Positions 17,070-25,265 of a stretch of 29,809 nt of DNA are shown piece after piece. Source of the DNA: CAYQQR01 sp964420035 (GTDB taxonomy: Bacteria > Bacteroidota > Bacteroidia > Bacteroidales > SM23-62); assembly GCA_964420035.1 (NCBI GenBank), contig CAYQQR010000050.1:1-29809 (forward strand), in the 5' to 3' direction. The position numbers and the translations under genes were made by a program. Every line of letters begins with the position of its first letter. Within the stretch, counting starts at the first letter, position 1. The notes under the pieces are model-generated. The model saw only the letters and a program-made list of their open reading frames with translations, was not told where the DNA came from and searched no databases.

Positions 17070-18410
17070 ATGAAAGAAACAAATGATGAAAAGCAAAAAT
17101 TCGGACGTCGCGGTTTCATGAAGATCATGGGAACCGCAGGTCTGGGTTTAAGCTTAGGCTCATCAGCATGCGCATCGGGCTCCGGTGAGGTCCGGGATCA
17201 AACCGGAGGGCCCCTGGCACAGGATTATTCCATAATATTTCATAATCCCGACCGGGAGCTATATGTTGAAGGTTGTGGCCTGATCAAGCTTCCTGATGGT
17301 ATTCTGGTAGCAGTTGTACCGGTAGTCACCAGGGGAGATTTCCGGGAAAAACGAGCGGATTATAATATCTATATCGTTCAAAGCACCGACGGAGGTCTCA
17401 ACTGGCAGCAGGTATCAAAGCTTCCCTATTATTCAGCAGTACCATGGATGTTAAATGGGAAGCTCTACCTGTTTGCCATGACAGGCGATCTGCGTGCCAG
17501 CGGAGGTTCGGAATACAGGAACGACGATCTTTTACTGCTTTCCAGTGAAGAAGCAGGAGAATCATGGTCCGATCCGGTTACTCTTTTCAAGGGGCATTTC
17601 TGGAATTGCCATACAGGTATGGTTTTCAGGGATAATAAGCTGTATTGGGCCGTTGATGACCTTGCAGCCGGACCAAGAGGACCCCAGGTTGTGTGTTGCA
17701 ACCTTGCTTCTGATCCCATGAATCCCGATAGCTGGAGGATATCAAATTCAGTTCCCCGGCCGGAAATTCCTGAAAAACTGATCAATTCGAGATTTGCATA
17801 TCTGCCTCATAAATATCTGGAACCGAATGTTATCGATGTTTACGGAAAACTTCGTGTCATGATGGCCGTAAAACCGGCAAAGCAAAGTACCGCAGGACTG
17901 GGTGCCATACTGGATCTTGAAGACAACGGTAAGGATCTGGACCTCAGGTTTACACAGTTTCACCCGCGACCCGGGGGACAGCTTAAATTCTTCATACTAT
18001 GGGATGAAGAATCTCAATTATTCTGGTCTACAGGTAATCTTGTCGTAGACAGCCAGGATACATTCGACTGGTGGGAAAAAGCAGCAGATGAGGGTGTGTA
18101 CTCTGGTGCAGGTGGCAAATTAGGGGGCAATGACCGCAGGTTCCTGATGCTCTTCTATGGAAAGGACGGAATGAACTGGTTCCAGGCGGGTTGTGTGGCA
18201 AAGGCCGGGGAAATTTCTCAATCCTTCATGTATGCCACAGCTGTTGTTGATGGAAACGATCTTATAATCATATCAAGATCGAGTATTGATGCACCGAATC
18301 AACATGACGCAGATCATGCCACTTTTCACAGGGTAAAGAATTTCAGAGAATTAGCGAACCTAAATCTTATGCCCGAAAGTCAATCTAATATATCCAAGTT
18401 TGGCGGGTAA
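17070..18410 (+). CDS. Tat-exported sialidase-fold (Asp-box/BNR) protein, copy 2
   Basis: This is a 446-aa paralogue of the 14114-15439 product. The leader GRRGFMKIMGTAGLGLSLGSSAC has a Tat-type RR motif (13-14) and a possible lipobox ending at Cys34. Asp-box-like segments are STDGGLNW (105-112) and the weaker SSEEAGESW (158-166). Shared with copy 1 are AQ-(D/E)-YSII, LEPN, LDLED-(N/D)-G, QFHP-x-PG, DGNDLI and the HDAD-x-ATFHRV C-terminal motif. The pair flanks the PhoD-like gene, which hints that the block arose by duplication. Substrate unknown; it is not expected to be a true sialidase in this context. It is followed 30 bp later by hydroxypyruvate isomerase. Confidence 0.85.
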   Translation: MKETNDEKQKFGRRGFMKIMGTAGLGLSLGSSACASGSGEVRDQTGGPLAQDYSIIFHNPDRELYVEGCGLIKLPDGILVAVVPVVTRGDFREKRADYNIYIVQSTDGGLNWQQVSKLPYYSAVPWMLNGKLYLFAMTGDLRASGGSEYRNDDLLLLSSEEAGESWSDPVTLFKGHFWNCHTGMVFRDNKLYWAVDDLAAGPRGPQVVCCNLASDPMNPDSWRISNSVPRPEIPEKLINSRFAYLPHKYLEPNVIDVYGKLRVMMAVKPAKQSTAGLGAILDLEDNGKDLDLRFTQFHPRPGGQLKFFILWDEESQLFWSTGNLVVDSQDTFDWWEKAADEGVYSGAGGKLGGNDRRFLMLFYGKDGMNWFQAGCVAKAGEISQSFMYATAVVDGNDLIIISRSSIDAPNQHDADHATFHRVKNFRELANLNLMPESQSNISKFGG

Positions 18411-18440
18411 AAATGAAATCAATAAATCAAAATTAAGAAT

Positions 18441-19226
18441 ATGGTACAATTATCAGCAAATATTTCATTGTTGTTTGTGGAACATGATTTTCTTGACAGG
18501 TATACTGCTGCTTCAAGGGCAGGATTCAGAGCCATTGAGAATATGTTTCCATATGAATATGATGTGTCTGAGCTCAAAAGTCGGCTTGAGGATAACAACC
18601 TGAGGCAGGTACTATTCAACTTGCCCGCCGGTAACTGGTCAGAAGGCGACAGGGGTATTGCAGCTCACCCCAGGAGGGTCCAGGAATTTAAAGAAGGCAT
18701 TGATGTTGCACTGGAATATGCCAGAATCCTTGAGGTTAATCAATTAAACTGTCTGGCTGGCAAACTGGCTCCTGATTTTTCATATGAAGAACAATGGGAT
18801 ACGCTGGTTAATAATCTCATGTATGCATCTGATAAACTTGAAAAAGAAGGAATCCTGTTGCTTGTTGAACCGGTAAATACCTTCGATGTTCCAGGTTTTT
18901 TGATCAATACAACCAAGGACATTTTAAAGCTTAAAAAAGATATGGGTAGGACCAATCTCAAGTATCAATATGATATGTATCACATGCAGAGGATGGAGGG
19001 CGAGCTGATAAATACCGTTAAGGCTAATCTTGACATCATTACCCATATTCAAATCTCTGATACGCCCGGAAGACATCAACCCGGAACAGGGGAAATAAAC
19101 TACCGGTTTATTTTCAAAGAACTGGATAAGATGAACTATAAGGGCCATGTTGGTTTGGACTATAATCCTCATCCGGATACAATTAGTTCACTTGAATGGA
19201 TTGAAGAATACGGTCTGGAATTGTAA
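18441..19226 (+). CDS. hyi: Hydroxypyruvate isomerase
   Basis: This is a cytoplasmic TIM-barrel isomerase (261 aa; E. coli Hyi is similar in length) that interconverts hydroxypyruvate and tartronate semialdehyde. Recognised landmarks are LSANISLLF (4-12), AIENMFPYEYD (31-41), HNLPAG-type FNLPAGNW (59-66), NCLAGK (103-108), LLVEPVN (140-146), KYQYDMYHMQRMEGEL (174-189) and PGTGEINY (214-221). The likely metal-site residues are E143, D178 and Q204. The last expected acid, normally Glu in G-(C/L)-E-Y, is Asp240 in GLDYNP. It starts the intracellular block hyi-garR-garK and shares substrates with both GarL and GarR. No glyoxylate carboligase gene is present, so its role here is probably a side exit from aldarate catabolism. 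Confidence 0.9.
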   Translation: MVQLSANISLLFVEHDFLDRYTAASRAGFRAIENMFPYEYDVSELKSRLEDNNLRQVLFNLPAGNWSEGDRGIAAHPRRVQEFKEGIDVALEYARILEVNQLNCLAGKLAPDFSYEEQWDTLVNNLMYASDKLEKEGILLLVEPVNTFDVPGFLINTTKDILKLKKDMGRTNLKYQYDMYHMQRMEGELINTVKANLDIITHIQISDTPGRHQPGTGEINYRFIFKELDKMNYKGHVGLDYNPHPDTISSLEWIEEYGLEL

Positions 19227-19290
19227 GGAAAATGCAGACTTGAATTATATAAGCAGAAATCTTTAAACAACAAATTTAAATTCTTTAACT

Positions 19291-20187
19291 ATGGAAAGTA
19301 CAAATAAAATAGGATTTATCGGATTGGGAATCATGGGAAAACCTATGAGTAAGAACCTTATCAAAGCCGGGTACGATCTTGTCGTAATGGATATCAATAG
19401 CGAGGTGACAAAAGAACTTGAAGACATGGGAGCATCTGTTGCTGAGACACCTAAAGACGTAGCTTCACAAGTGGATGTTCTGATTACCATGCTTCCGAAT
19501 TCCCCTCATGTAGAAGAGGTGGTACTGGGTGAGCATGGTGTTATTGAAGGAGGGAAACCGGGATTGACTGTAATTGATATGAGTTCCATTGCCCCTTTGG
19601 TAAGCCGTAAGGTATATAAAGCCCTGGAGAAAAAGGGTATTGACATGATGGATGCACCAGTCAGTGGTGGAGAACCAAAGGCCATTGACGGAACCCTATC
19701 GGTAATGGTGGGGGGAAAGCAAGAAATATTTGACAAGTATCACGAACTAATGATGAATATGGCCGGTTCCGTGGTCCGTGTAGGTGAAATAGGCTCAGGG
19801 AACACGGCAAAGCTTTGCAACCAGATCATTGTTGCCCTTAATATCAGTGCAATGTCAGAAGCACTGGTACTTGCACAAAAGGCCGGAGTAAGTCCGGAGC
19901 TTGTTTACAATGCAATAAGGGGTGGTCTGGCCGGAAGTACGGTGCTGGATGCAAAGGCCCCCCTGGTAATGGACAGGAAGTTCGAACCGGGATTTCGCAT
20001 TGAATTGCATATCAAGGACCTGGCGAATGTACTTGAAACTTCACATAGTCTGGGGATCCCTTTACCCTTATCGGCCGCAGTAATGGAAATGATGCAAGCG
20101 CTAAATGCAGATGGTCTGGGTGGTGAAGATCATTGCAGCCTGGTAAAACATTTTGAGAAAATTGCTAACGTAACTGTAGGTCATTGA
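19291..20187 (+). CDS. garR: Tartronate semialdehyde reductase (2-hydroxy-3-oxopropionate reductase)
   Basis: This is a cytoplasmic beta-hydroxyacid dehydrogenase (298 aa) that reduces tartronate semialdehyde to D-glycerate with NAD(P)H. The Rossmann motif GFIGLGIMGKPMSKNL lies at residues 8-23. The substrate loop DAPVSGGEPKAIDGTLSVMVGG is at 121-142, and the catalytic Lys is K174 in GSGNTAKLCNQ, with N178. The C-terminal IRGGLAGSTVLDAKAP and HIKDLANVLETS match GarR very closely, better than other members of the family such as 3-hydroxyisobutyrate dehydrogenase. It sits between hyi (64-bp gap) and garK (31-bp gap), the expected pathway order. Confidence 0.95.
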   Translation: MESTNKIGFIGLGIMGKPMSKNLIKAGYDLVVMDINSEVTKELEDMGASVAETPKDVASQVDVLITMLPNSPHVEEVVLGEHGVIEGGKPGLTVIDMSSIAPLVSRKVYKALEKKGIDMMDAPVSGGEPKAIDGTLSVMVGGKQEIFDKYHELMMNMAGSVVRVGEIGSGNTAKLCNQIIVALNISAMSEALVLAQKAGVSPELVYNAIRGGLAGSTVLDAKAPLVMDRKFEPGFRIELHIKDLANVLETSHSLGIPLPLSAAVMEMMQALNADGLGGEDHCSLVKHFEKIANVTVGH

Positions 20188-20218
20188 TAACAATTTATCA
20201 TCAACGTTCAGGATCCTG

Positions 20219-21349
20219 ATGAACATTCTTGTAGCCCCCGATTCATTTAAGCATGCCCTGTCTGCCATTAGAGTGGCGGAGAACCTGAAAAAAGGGCTTT
20301 TGGAGGTTTCACCCAAGCACAGCATTGACCTTATGCCCCTTGCGGATGGTGGTGAGGGTACTGTTGAATCGATCACCTATGCTACCGGTGGTGATATGGT
20401 AAAAGTCAAAGTGCACGATCCTTTGATGCGTTCCATTGAATCCACATTTGGGATATCCGGGGATGGTAAATCCGCAATCATTGAAATGGCTGCTGCATCT
20501 GGTATTCAATTAATAAGCCAGCATGAAAGAAATCCATTGAAAACCACAACATACGGTACTGGCGAATTGATCTCAGCAGCTATGGATAAGGGATGCCATG
20601 ATATATTAGTCGGAATCGGGGGCAGTGCCACAAACGACGGTGGCATGGGTATGGCTGCTGCCCTGGGTGTCAGGTTTTTAGATGAGCAGGGAAGGGATCT
20701 GACACCCAGAGGAGAATCCCTAGGTCTGATCTCCCAGATTATTTTGGATGGACTGGACCAGCGGATTAAGGATACCAGGATAGAGATCGCCTGTGATGTA
20801 ACAAATCCCTTTACAGGGCCCGAAGGTGCGTCACAGGTTTATGGACCTCAAAAAGGTGCCGACCCTGAGATGGTTACAGCACTTGATAAGAGTATGTCCC
20901 ATTTCGCGGCTATGATCCGGAAACACGTTGGCATTGATCTGGAGACCATTCCCGGAGCTGGTGCTGCCGGTGGGCTGGGTGGAGGATTGGTCGCATTTCT
21001 TGATGCAAAACTCGTGGAAGGGTTCCCAGCTATTGCCTTAAGGGTAGGTCTTGAAACAGCTATACAAAAAACTGATTTGATTATTACCGGGGAAGGGAAA
21101 ATAGATCAGCAAACACAATTCGGTAAAACTCCGGCTGGGGTAGCAAACCTGGCAAAGAAATATGACAAGCCGGTAATTGCTGTTGCCGGTACGGTTGGTG
21201 AAGATGTTGATGCTCTGTACGAATTGGGTATTGACCTCATTCTTCCCATACTGAACAAACCCATGCTGCTCGCAGAAGCAATTGATATTACAGATGAATT
21301 ACTGGTGCACACCGGTGAAAGGATAGCAAGAATATTGAATTTATTATGA
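20219..21349 (+). CDS. garK: Glycerate kinase, GarK/GlxK family
   Basis: This is a cytoplasmic kinase that phosphorylates D-glycerate with ATP (376 aa). Members of this family, such as E. coli GarK, give 2-phosphoglycerate. Visible landmarks are APDSFK (6-11), PLADGGEGT (40-48), GIGGSATNDGGMG (132-144), CDVTNPF (192-198), GAGAAGGLGGGL (246-257) and a later TGEGKIDQQT. It feeds the GarR product into lower glycolysis. Its TGA stop overlaps the ATG of the GH43 gene by 4 bp (ATGA), so translation of an intracellular pathway enzyme and an exported glycosidase is likely coupled. That supports one functional unit. Confidence 0.95.
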   Translation: MNILVAPDSFKHALSAIRVAENLKKGLLEVSPKHSIDLMPLADGGEGTVESITYATGGDMVKVKVHDPLMRSIESTFGISGDGKSAIIEMAAASGIQLISQHERNPLKTTTYGTGELISAAMDKGCHDILVGIGGSATNDGGMGMAAALGVRFLDEQGRDLTPRGESLGLISQIILDGLDQRIKDTRIEIACDVTNPFTGPEGASQVYGPQKGADPEMVTALDKSMSHFAAMIRKHVGIDLETIPGAGAAGGLGGGLVAFLDAKLVEGFPAIALRVGLETAIQKTDLIITGEGKIDQQTQFGKTPAGVANLAKKYDKPVIAVAGTVGEDVDALYELGIDLILPILNKPMLLAEAIDITDELLVHTGERIARILNLL

Positions 21350-22257
21350 AAAATTTTCAATATCTGATAATAGTATTGTTTTATTGGTTTTCCGCTGTTT
21401 ACAGTCAGAAACCCATTCTGCCTGATTATCATGCTGATCCGTCTGTTCATTATTGGGATGGGAAATACTGGCTGTATCCCTCAACTGATGAACCCGGGAG
21501 TACAACATGGAAGCAAATGAAACGATGGCATTGTTATTCATCAAAAAATCTTGTTGATTGGAAGAATGAGGGTGAGATATTCAATCTTGACAGCATTTAT
21601 TGGGCAGACCGGGCAGCATATGCGCCTGATGCAACAAAGTGGAAAGGGAAATACTATTTCTTTTTCCCAGCAGATTACCGGATAGGGGTAGCCTTTTCAG
21701 ACAAACCGGATGGACCTTTTAAAGATGCTCTGGGTGAACCATTAATCGGATTTGAAGCAGTGGAGGGAGTGCGTTCGATGGATCCTTGCATATTTATTGA
21801 TGATGACAGTACTGCATACCTTTACTATGGTGGTGGTGATGGATCAGCAGTCGCAATACTTAAGGAAAACTTGCTGGAAATTGATGGAGCGATCAAAAAG
21901 CTTGAGCTGGAAGGTTTTCATGAGGGGATATGGGTACATAAAAAAGACGGGATATACTATTTCAGCTATCCTAAAAAGATAATAAGAGATGGCCGCATTA
22001 AACAATTGCTCGTATATTCTACGGCTCAAACTCCTCTGGGTCCATTCACTTATCATGGTGCCTTTTTCGATAATGATTCCAGGAATTCTCACCATTCAAT
22101 TATCAAAGTCAAGAATAAATGGTATCTGTTCTATCATGTGGAAGGTCCCAGTCCATATGAGCGAAGGGTATGTGTAGATTATTTGGAGTATAATCCAGAT
22201 GGCACCATACGGGAAGTACTCATGTCAAAAGAAGGTATTAATCCGATTAATCAGTGA
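21346..22257 (+). CDS. Glycoside hydrolase family 43
   Basis: This is an exported five-bladed beta-propeller glycosidase (303 aa) with a Sec signal peptide at 1-20 (LIIVLFYWFSAVYS). GH43 catalytic features are visible: D31 in YHADPS as the base, D146 in MDPCIFIDDD as the pKa modulator, and E193 in FHEGIW as the likely acid. Usual GH43 activities are alpha-L-arabinofuranosidase, beta-xylosidase or exo-galactanase; I cannot assign a subfamily. The length fits a single catalytic domain without accessory modules. The gene overlaps garK at its start and the GH3 gene at its end by 4 bp each. Confidence 0.9.
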   Translation: MKNFQYLIIVLFYWFSAVYSQKPILPDYHADPSVHYWDGKYWLYPSTDEPGSTTWKQMKRWHCYSSKNLVDWKNEGEIFNLDSIYWADRAAYAPDATKWKGKYYFFFPADYRIGVAFSDKPDGPFKDALGEPLIGFEAVEGVRSMDPCIFIDDDSTAYLYYGGGDGSAVAILKENLLEIDGAIKKLELEGFHEGIWVHKKDGIYYFSYPKKIIRDGRIKQLLVYSTAQTPLGPFTYHGAFFDNDSRNSHHSIIKVKNKWYLFYHVEGPSPYERRVCVDYLEYNPDGTIREVLMSKEGINPINQ

Positions 22258-24926
22258 CCGCAATAAACCATTTCAACGTACCAGGCTTGGTTTTTTTAAT
22301 AATAGCCAGCTTTCAAAGCATATGTGCACAACCAGCATACCAGGATACATCACTTTCCTTTGCTGAACGGGCGGAGGACCTTGTGGCGAGGATGACCCTT
22401 GAAGAAAAAGTGTCCCAGCTTTTATTTGACGCACCGGCCATAGAGCGTCTTGGAATACCCCAGTACTATTGGTGGAACGAGTGTCTTCATGGCGTAGCGA
22501 GAGCCGGGAAAGCAACAGTGTTTCCACAGGCCATTGCTCTGGGGGCAACCTTTGATGAAAACCTGATGTTCAGAATTGCAAACACCATTTCCGATGAAGG
22601 AAGGGCTAAATATCATGGGTTCATAGAGAATGGCGAAAGGGAGATTTTTCAGGGCTTAACATATTGGTCACCCAATGTTAATATTTTTCGTGATCCGCGC
22701 TGGGGCCGGGGACAGGAAACCTATGGTGAGGACCCTTTTCTGACTGCTAAACTGGGGATACAGTTTGTTAAGGGGTTACAGGGGAACCATCATAAATACT
22801 TGAAAACCATAGCCACTGTGAAACACTTTGCAGTGCATAACGGGCCGGAAGCATCACGGCACAGTTTCAATGCCCAAACTTCTGAGCGGGATTTCAGACA
22901 AACTTATCTACCCCATTTTAAGGAAATCATTCAGAATAGTAATGTACAATCAGTAATGTGTGCTTACAACAGGTATAATAATGAAGCTTGCTGTGGCAGT
23001 CATTACCTTTTAAATGAAATACTTCGTGATGAATGCGGCTTTGAAGGTTACATTGTTTCGGATTGCGGTGCGATCAGAGATATATATAAGTACCACGAGT
23101 TGGCAGCTTCATCTGCTGAAGCTTCAGCGTTAGCATTGAGATCGGGTTGCGATTTGAATTGTGGCCCTGAATACAAACACCTCATTGAAGCCATTGATAA
23201 AGGACTGGTTACAGAAGAGGAAATCACTACTGCAGTCCAGCGATTGATGTTTGCACGCTTTAAACTCGGATTCTTTGATCCCGATGAATTGGTTCCGTAC
23301 ACCAGTATACCCAGGGAAATAGTTGCCAGTAAGCCCCATCATGAACTCGCATTAGAAACTGCCGAAAAATCCATAGTACTTCTAAAAAACAAAAACAATA
23401 TACTACCGCTAGATACTGATAAATTTAAAAGAATTGCAGTTATTGGACCTTTAGCAGACGATGAATGGACCATGTGGGGTAATTATCATGGTATACCCGT
23501 AAAAACAACCACCCCACTGGAAGGTCTGCGGCAAAAGCTTGTGGGAAAACTGGAAGTAAGCCATGCATTGGGGAGCAATATAGCCGAGGGAGTACCAATA
23601 TTTGAAGATATTCCTGCTGAGCACCTGTCAACAACTATAAATGGAACCGAAAGAAAGGGCATGAAAGGTGAATACTTTTCGGACAGTGATATAAACAGGG
23701 AGCCGGTAATGACAAGGATCGACTCCCAGCTTAATTTCTCATGGTTCGATGGAGCGCCTCTTCACACGATGAATAGAAATGAATTCAGCATCCGATGGAC
23801 CGGTCAACTTACTGTACCGGTCTCCGGTACTTATTATTTTGCTGTGCCTTCAACAATGCGTACCAAGTTGTTTGTGAATGACAGCCTGATATACCAAATC
23901 AAACATGCCCGCTATAATAATGAGTTGGGTACCCCTAATGTAAAGAATAATTTCTCATTGTCACTTGAGGCTGGGATTAAGTATAACATACGCATCCATT
24001 GTCACGAGGGCTATGGGGACGCATTTTTTCAGCTGCTTTGGGCTCCCCCCAAAGAAGGATTGCTGGAAAAAGCCCTGGAAGCGGCAAATAGAGCAGATCT
24101 CATTGTTTTGTGCCTGGGATTGACTCCCCGTATTGAAGGAGAGGAAATGCCGATTAGTGTTGAAGGCTTTGCAGGTGGAGACAGGACAAATCTGAAGCTG
24201 CCATCGGTACAACTGAAATTAATAAAAAGAATTGAAGCTACAGGTAAACCAATTGTTCTTGTCTTAATGAGTGGGAGTGCATTGGCCGTTAACTGGGCTG
24301 ATCAGAATCTGGAAGCAATATTGGAAACCTGGTATTCAGGTCAGGCAGGAGGGGAAGCATTGGCCAATGTACTTCTTGGAGATGCGAATCCTGTCGGACG
24401 CCTGCCAGTGACATTTTATAAATCCGTACATCAATTACCTGAATTTGAGGACTACAATCTAACCAATCAAACCTACAGGTACTTCAAAAATGAACCATTA
24501 TATCCTTTTGGTTTTGGTTTGAGCTATACAAATTATGAATATAAAATCATTAACTGTCCTGAAACCATACAGGCCGGCGAGAAGTTTGAAATCCATACGA
24601 GTATTAGAAATACGGGTAGGCTAGCAGGTGAAGAGGTTGTTCAGATATATATTAAAGACCTGCAATCATCTGTACCCTCACCTTTGATCTCCTTGCAAGG
24701 ATTTAAGAAGGTATACCTAGAACCCGGTGAAAGCAGAACGATCACATTCCGTATCGAACCAAGGCAGCTTGCAGTATTTTATGATAACGGCTATTGGGTG
24801 GTAGAACCTGGGGATATCCATATATCAGTAGGGGGAGCACAACCGGTTAGCAGGACCCCGGAAACTACTCAGGTTTTGACTAGAGAAGTATTGATCAAAG
24901 GTGAACCATATGTGCTGAGGTATTGA
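22254..24926 (+). CDS. Glycoside hydrolase family 3 with PA14 insert
   Basis: This is an exported exo-acting glycosidase (890 aa). The start is GTG at 22254, overlapping the GH43 stop (GTGA). No ATG lies near, and the leader GLVFLIIASFQSICAQ is a signal peptide. The N-terminal TIM barrel includes YYWWNECLHGVARAG (71-85), RDPRWGRGQETYGEDP (146-161), KHFAVH (190-195) and the nucleophile D270 in GYIVSDCGAI. The alpha/beta sandwich is interrupted by a PA14 domain at about 469-598 (GEYF, FSIRWTGQLTVPVSGTYYF, FQLLWAPP), a known carbohydrate-binding insertion. A fibronectin III-like domain ends the protein (about 800-885). The barrel motifs resemble beta-xylosidase/beta-glucosidase-type GH3. It is the last gene before a 339-bp gap. 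Confidence 0.93.
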   Translation: MTAINHFNVPGLVFLIIASFQSICAQPAYQDTSLSFAERAEDLVARMTLEEKVSQLLFDAPAIERLGIPQYYWWNECLHGVARAGKATVFPQAIALGATFDENLMFRIANTISDEGRAKYHGFIENGEREIFQGLTYWSPNVNIFRDPRWGRGQETYGEDPFLTAKLGIQFVKGLQGNHHKYLKTIATVKHFAVHNGPEASRHSFNAQTSERDFRQTYLPHFKEIIQNSNVQSVMCAYNRYNNEACCGSHYLLNEILRDECGFEGYIVSDCGAIRDIYKYHELAASSAEASALALRSGCDLNCGPEYKHLIEAIDKGLVTEEEITTAVQRLMFARFKLGFFDPDELVPYTSIPREIVASKPHHELALETAEKSIVLLKNKNNILPLDTDKFKRIAVIGPLADDEWTMWGNYHGIPVKTTTPLEGLRQKLVGKLEVSHALGSNIAEGVPIFEDIPAEHLSTTINGTERKGMKGEYFSDSDINREPVMTRIDSQLNFSWFDGAPLHTMNRNEFSIRWTGQLTVPVSGTYYFAVPSTMRTKLFVNDSLIYQIKHARYNNELGTPNVKNNFSLSLEAGIKYNIRIHCHEGYGDAFFQLLWAPPKEGLLEKALEAANRADLIVLCLGLTPRIEGEEMPISVEGFAGGDRTNLKLPSVQLKLIKRIEATGKPIVLVLMSGSALAVNWADQNLEAILETWYSGQAGGEALANVLLGDANPVGRLPVTFYKSVHQLPEFEDYNLTNQTYRYFKNEPLYPFGFGLSYTNYEYKIINCPETIQAGEKFEIHTSIRNTGRLAGEEVVQIYIKDLQSSVPSPLISLQGFKKVYLEPGESRTITFRIEPRQLAVFYDNGYWVVEPGDIHISVGGAQPVSRTPETTQVLTREVLIKGEPYVLRY

Positions 24927-25265
24927 ATATATAAGACCTGTCATTGTGGGTAAATATGGAATGCTGAAAGAAATGGACCAATGAATGCTTAAATGTAATA
25001 CCGGGAATAGGACCAACAGGAGCATAATCCCCCACATGGTTAAAAACAGTTTAAAAAGAACTAGGTGTAATACTCAGATTATGGATATATGTTATAGGAT
25101 GTTTATGTTTCCGCCCAATTGATCCTTACTTATAAATATCACAAGATCTTCTTTTGAAGATGACCTTGCTTACCTAAACATACAAATTATGATCGATTCC
25201 CATTTCCTTAACGATCTCCTTACAATTACGAAACTGTTTATTCACCAATAACTGAATCATAGATC
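24927..25265. other. Intergenic region upstream of the permease-garD-garL unit
   Basis: There is no coding sequence I can support. A small hairpin ATCTTC-TTTT-GAAGAT lies near 25147-25162. TATGTTTC at 25104-25111 is one base off the Bacteroidota -7 consensus, but no matching -33 motif sits at the right distance. The gap's size suggests that a promoter for GntP, garD and garL lies here, but I cannot place it. Confidence 0.5.

Noticed and set aside
14114..18410. Calling the two Asp-box proteins true exo-alpha-sialidases
   Set aside because: There are no sialic-acid catabolic genes nearby, and Asp boxes occur in many non-sialidase propellers. The locus points to uronate or sulfated substrates.
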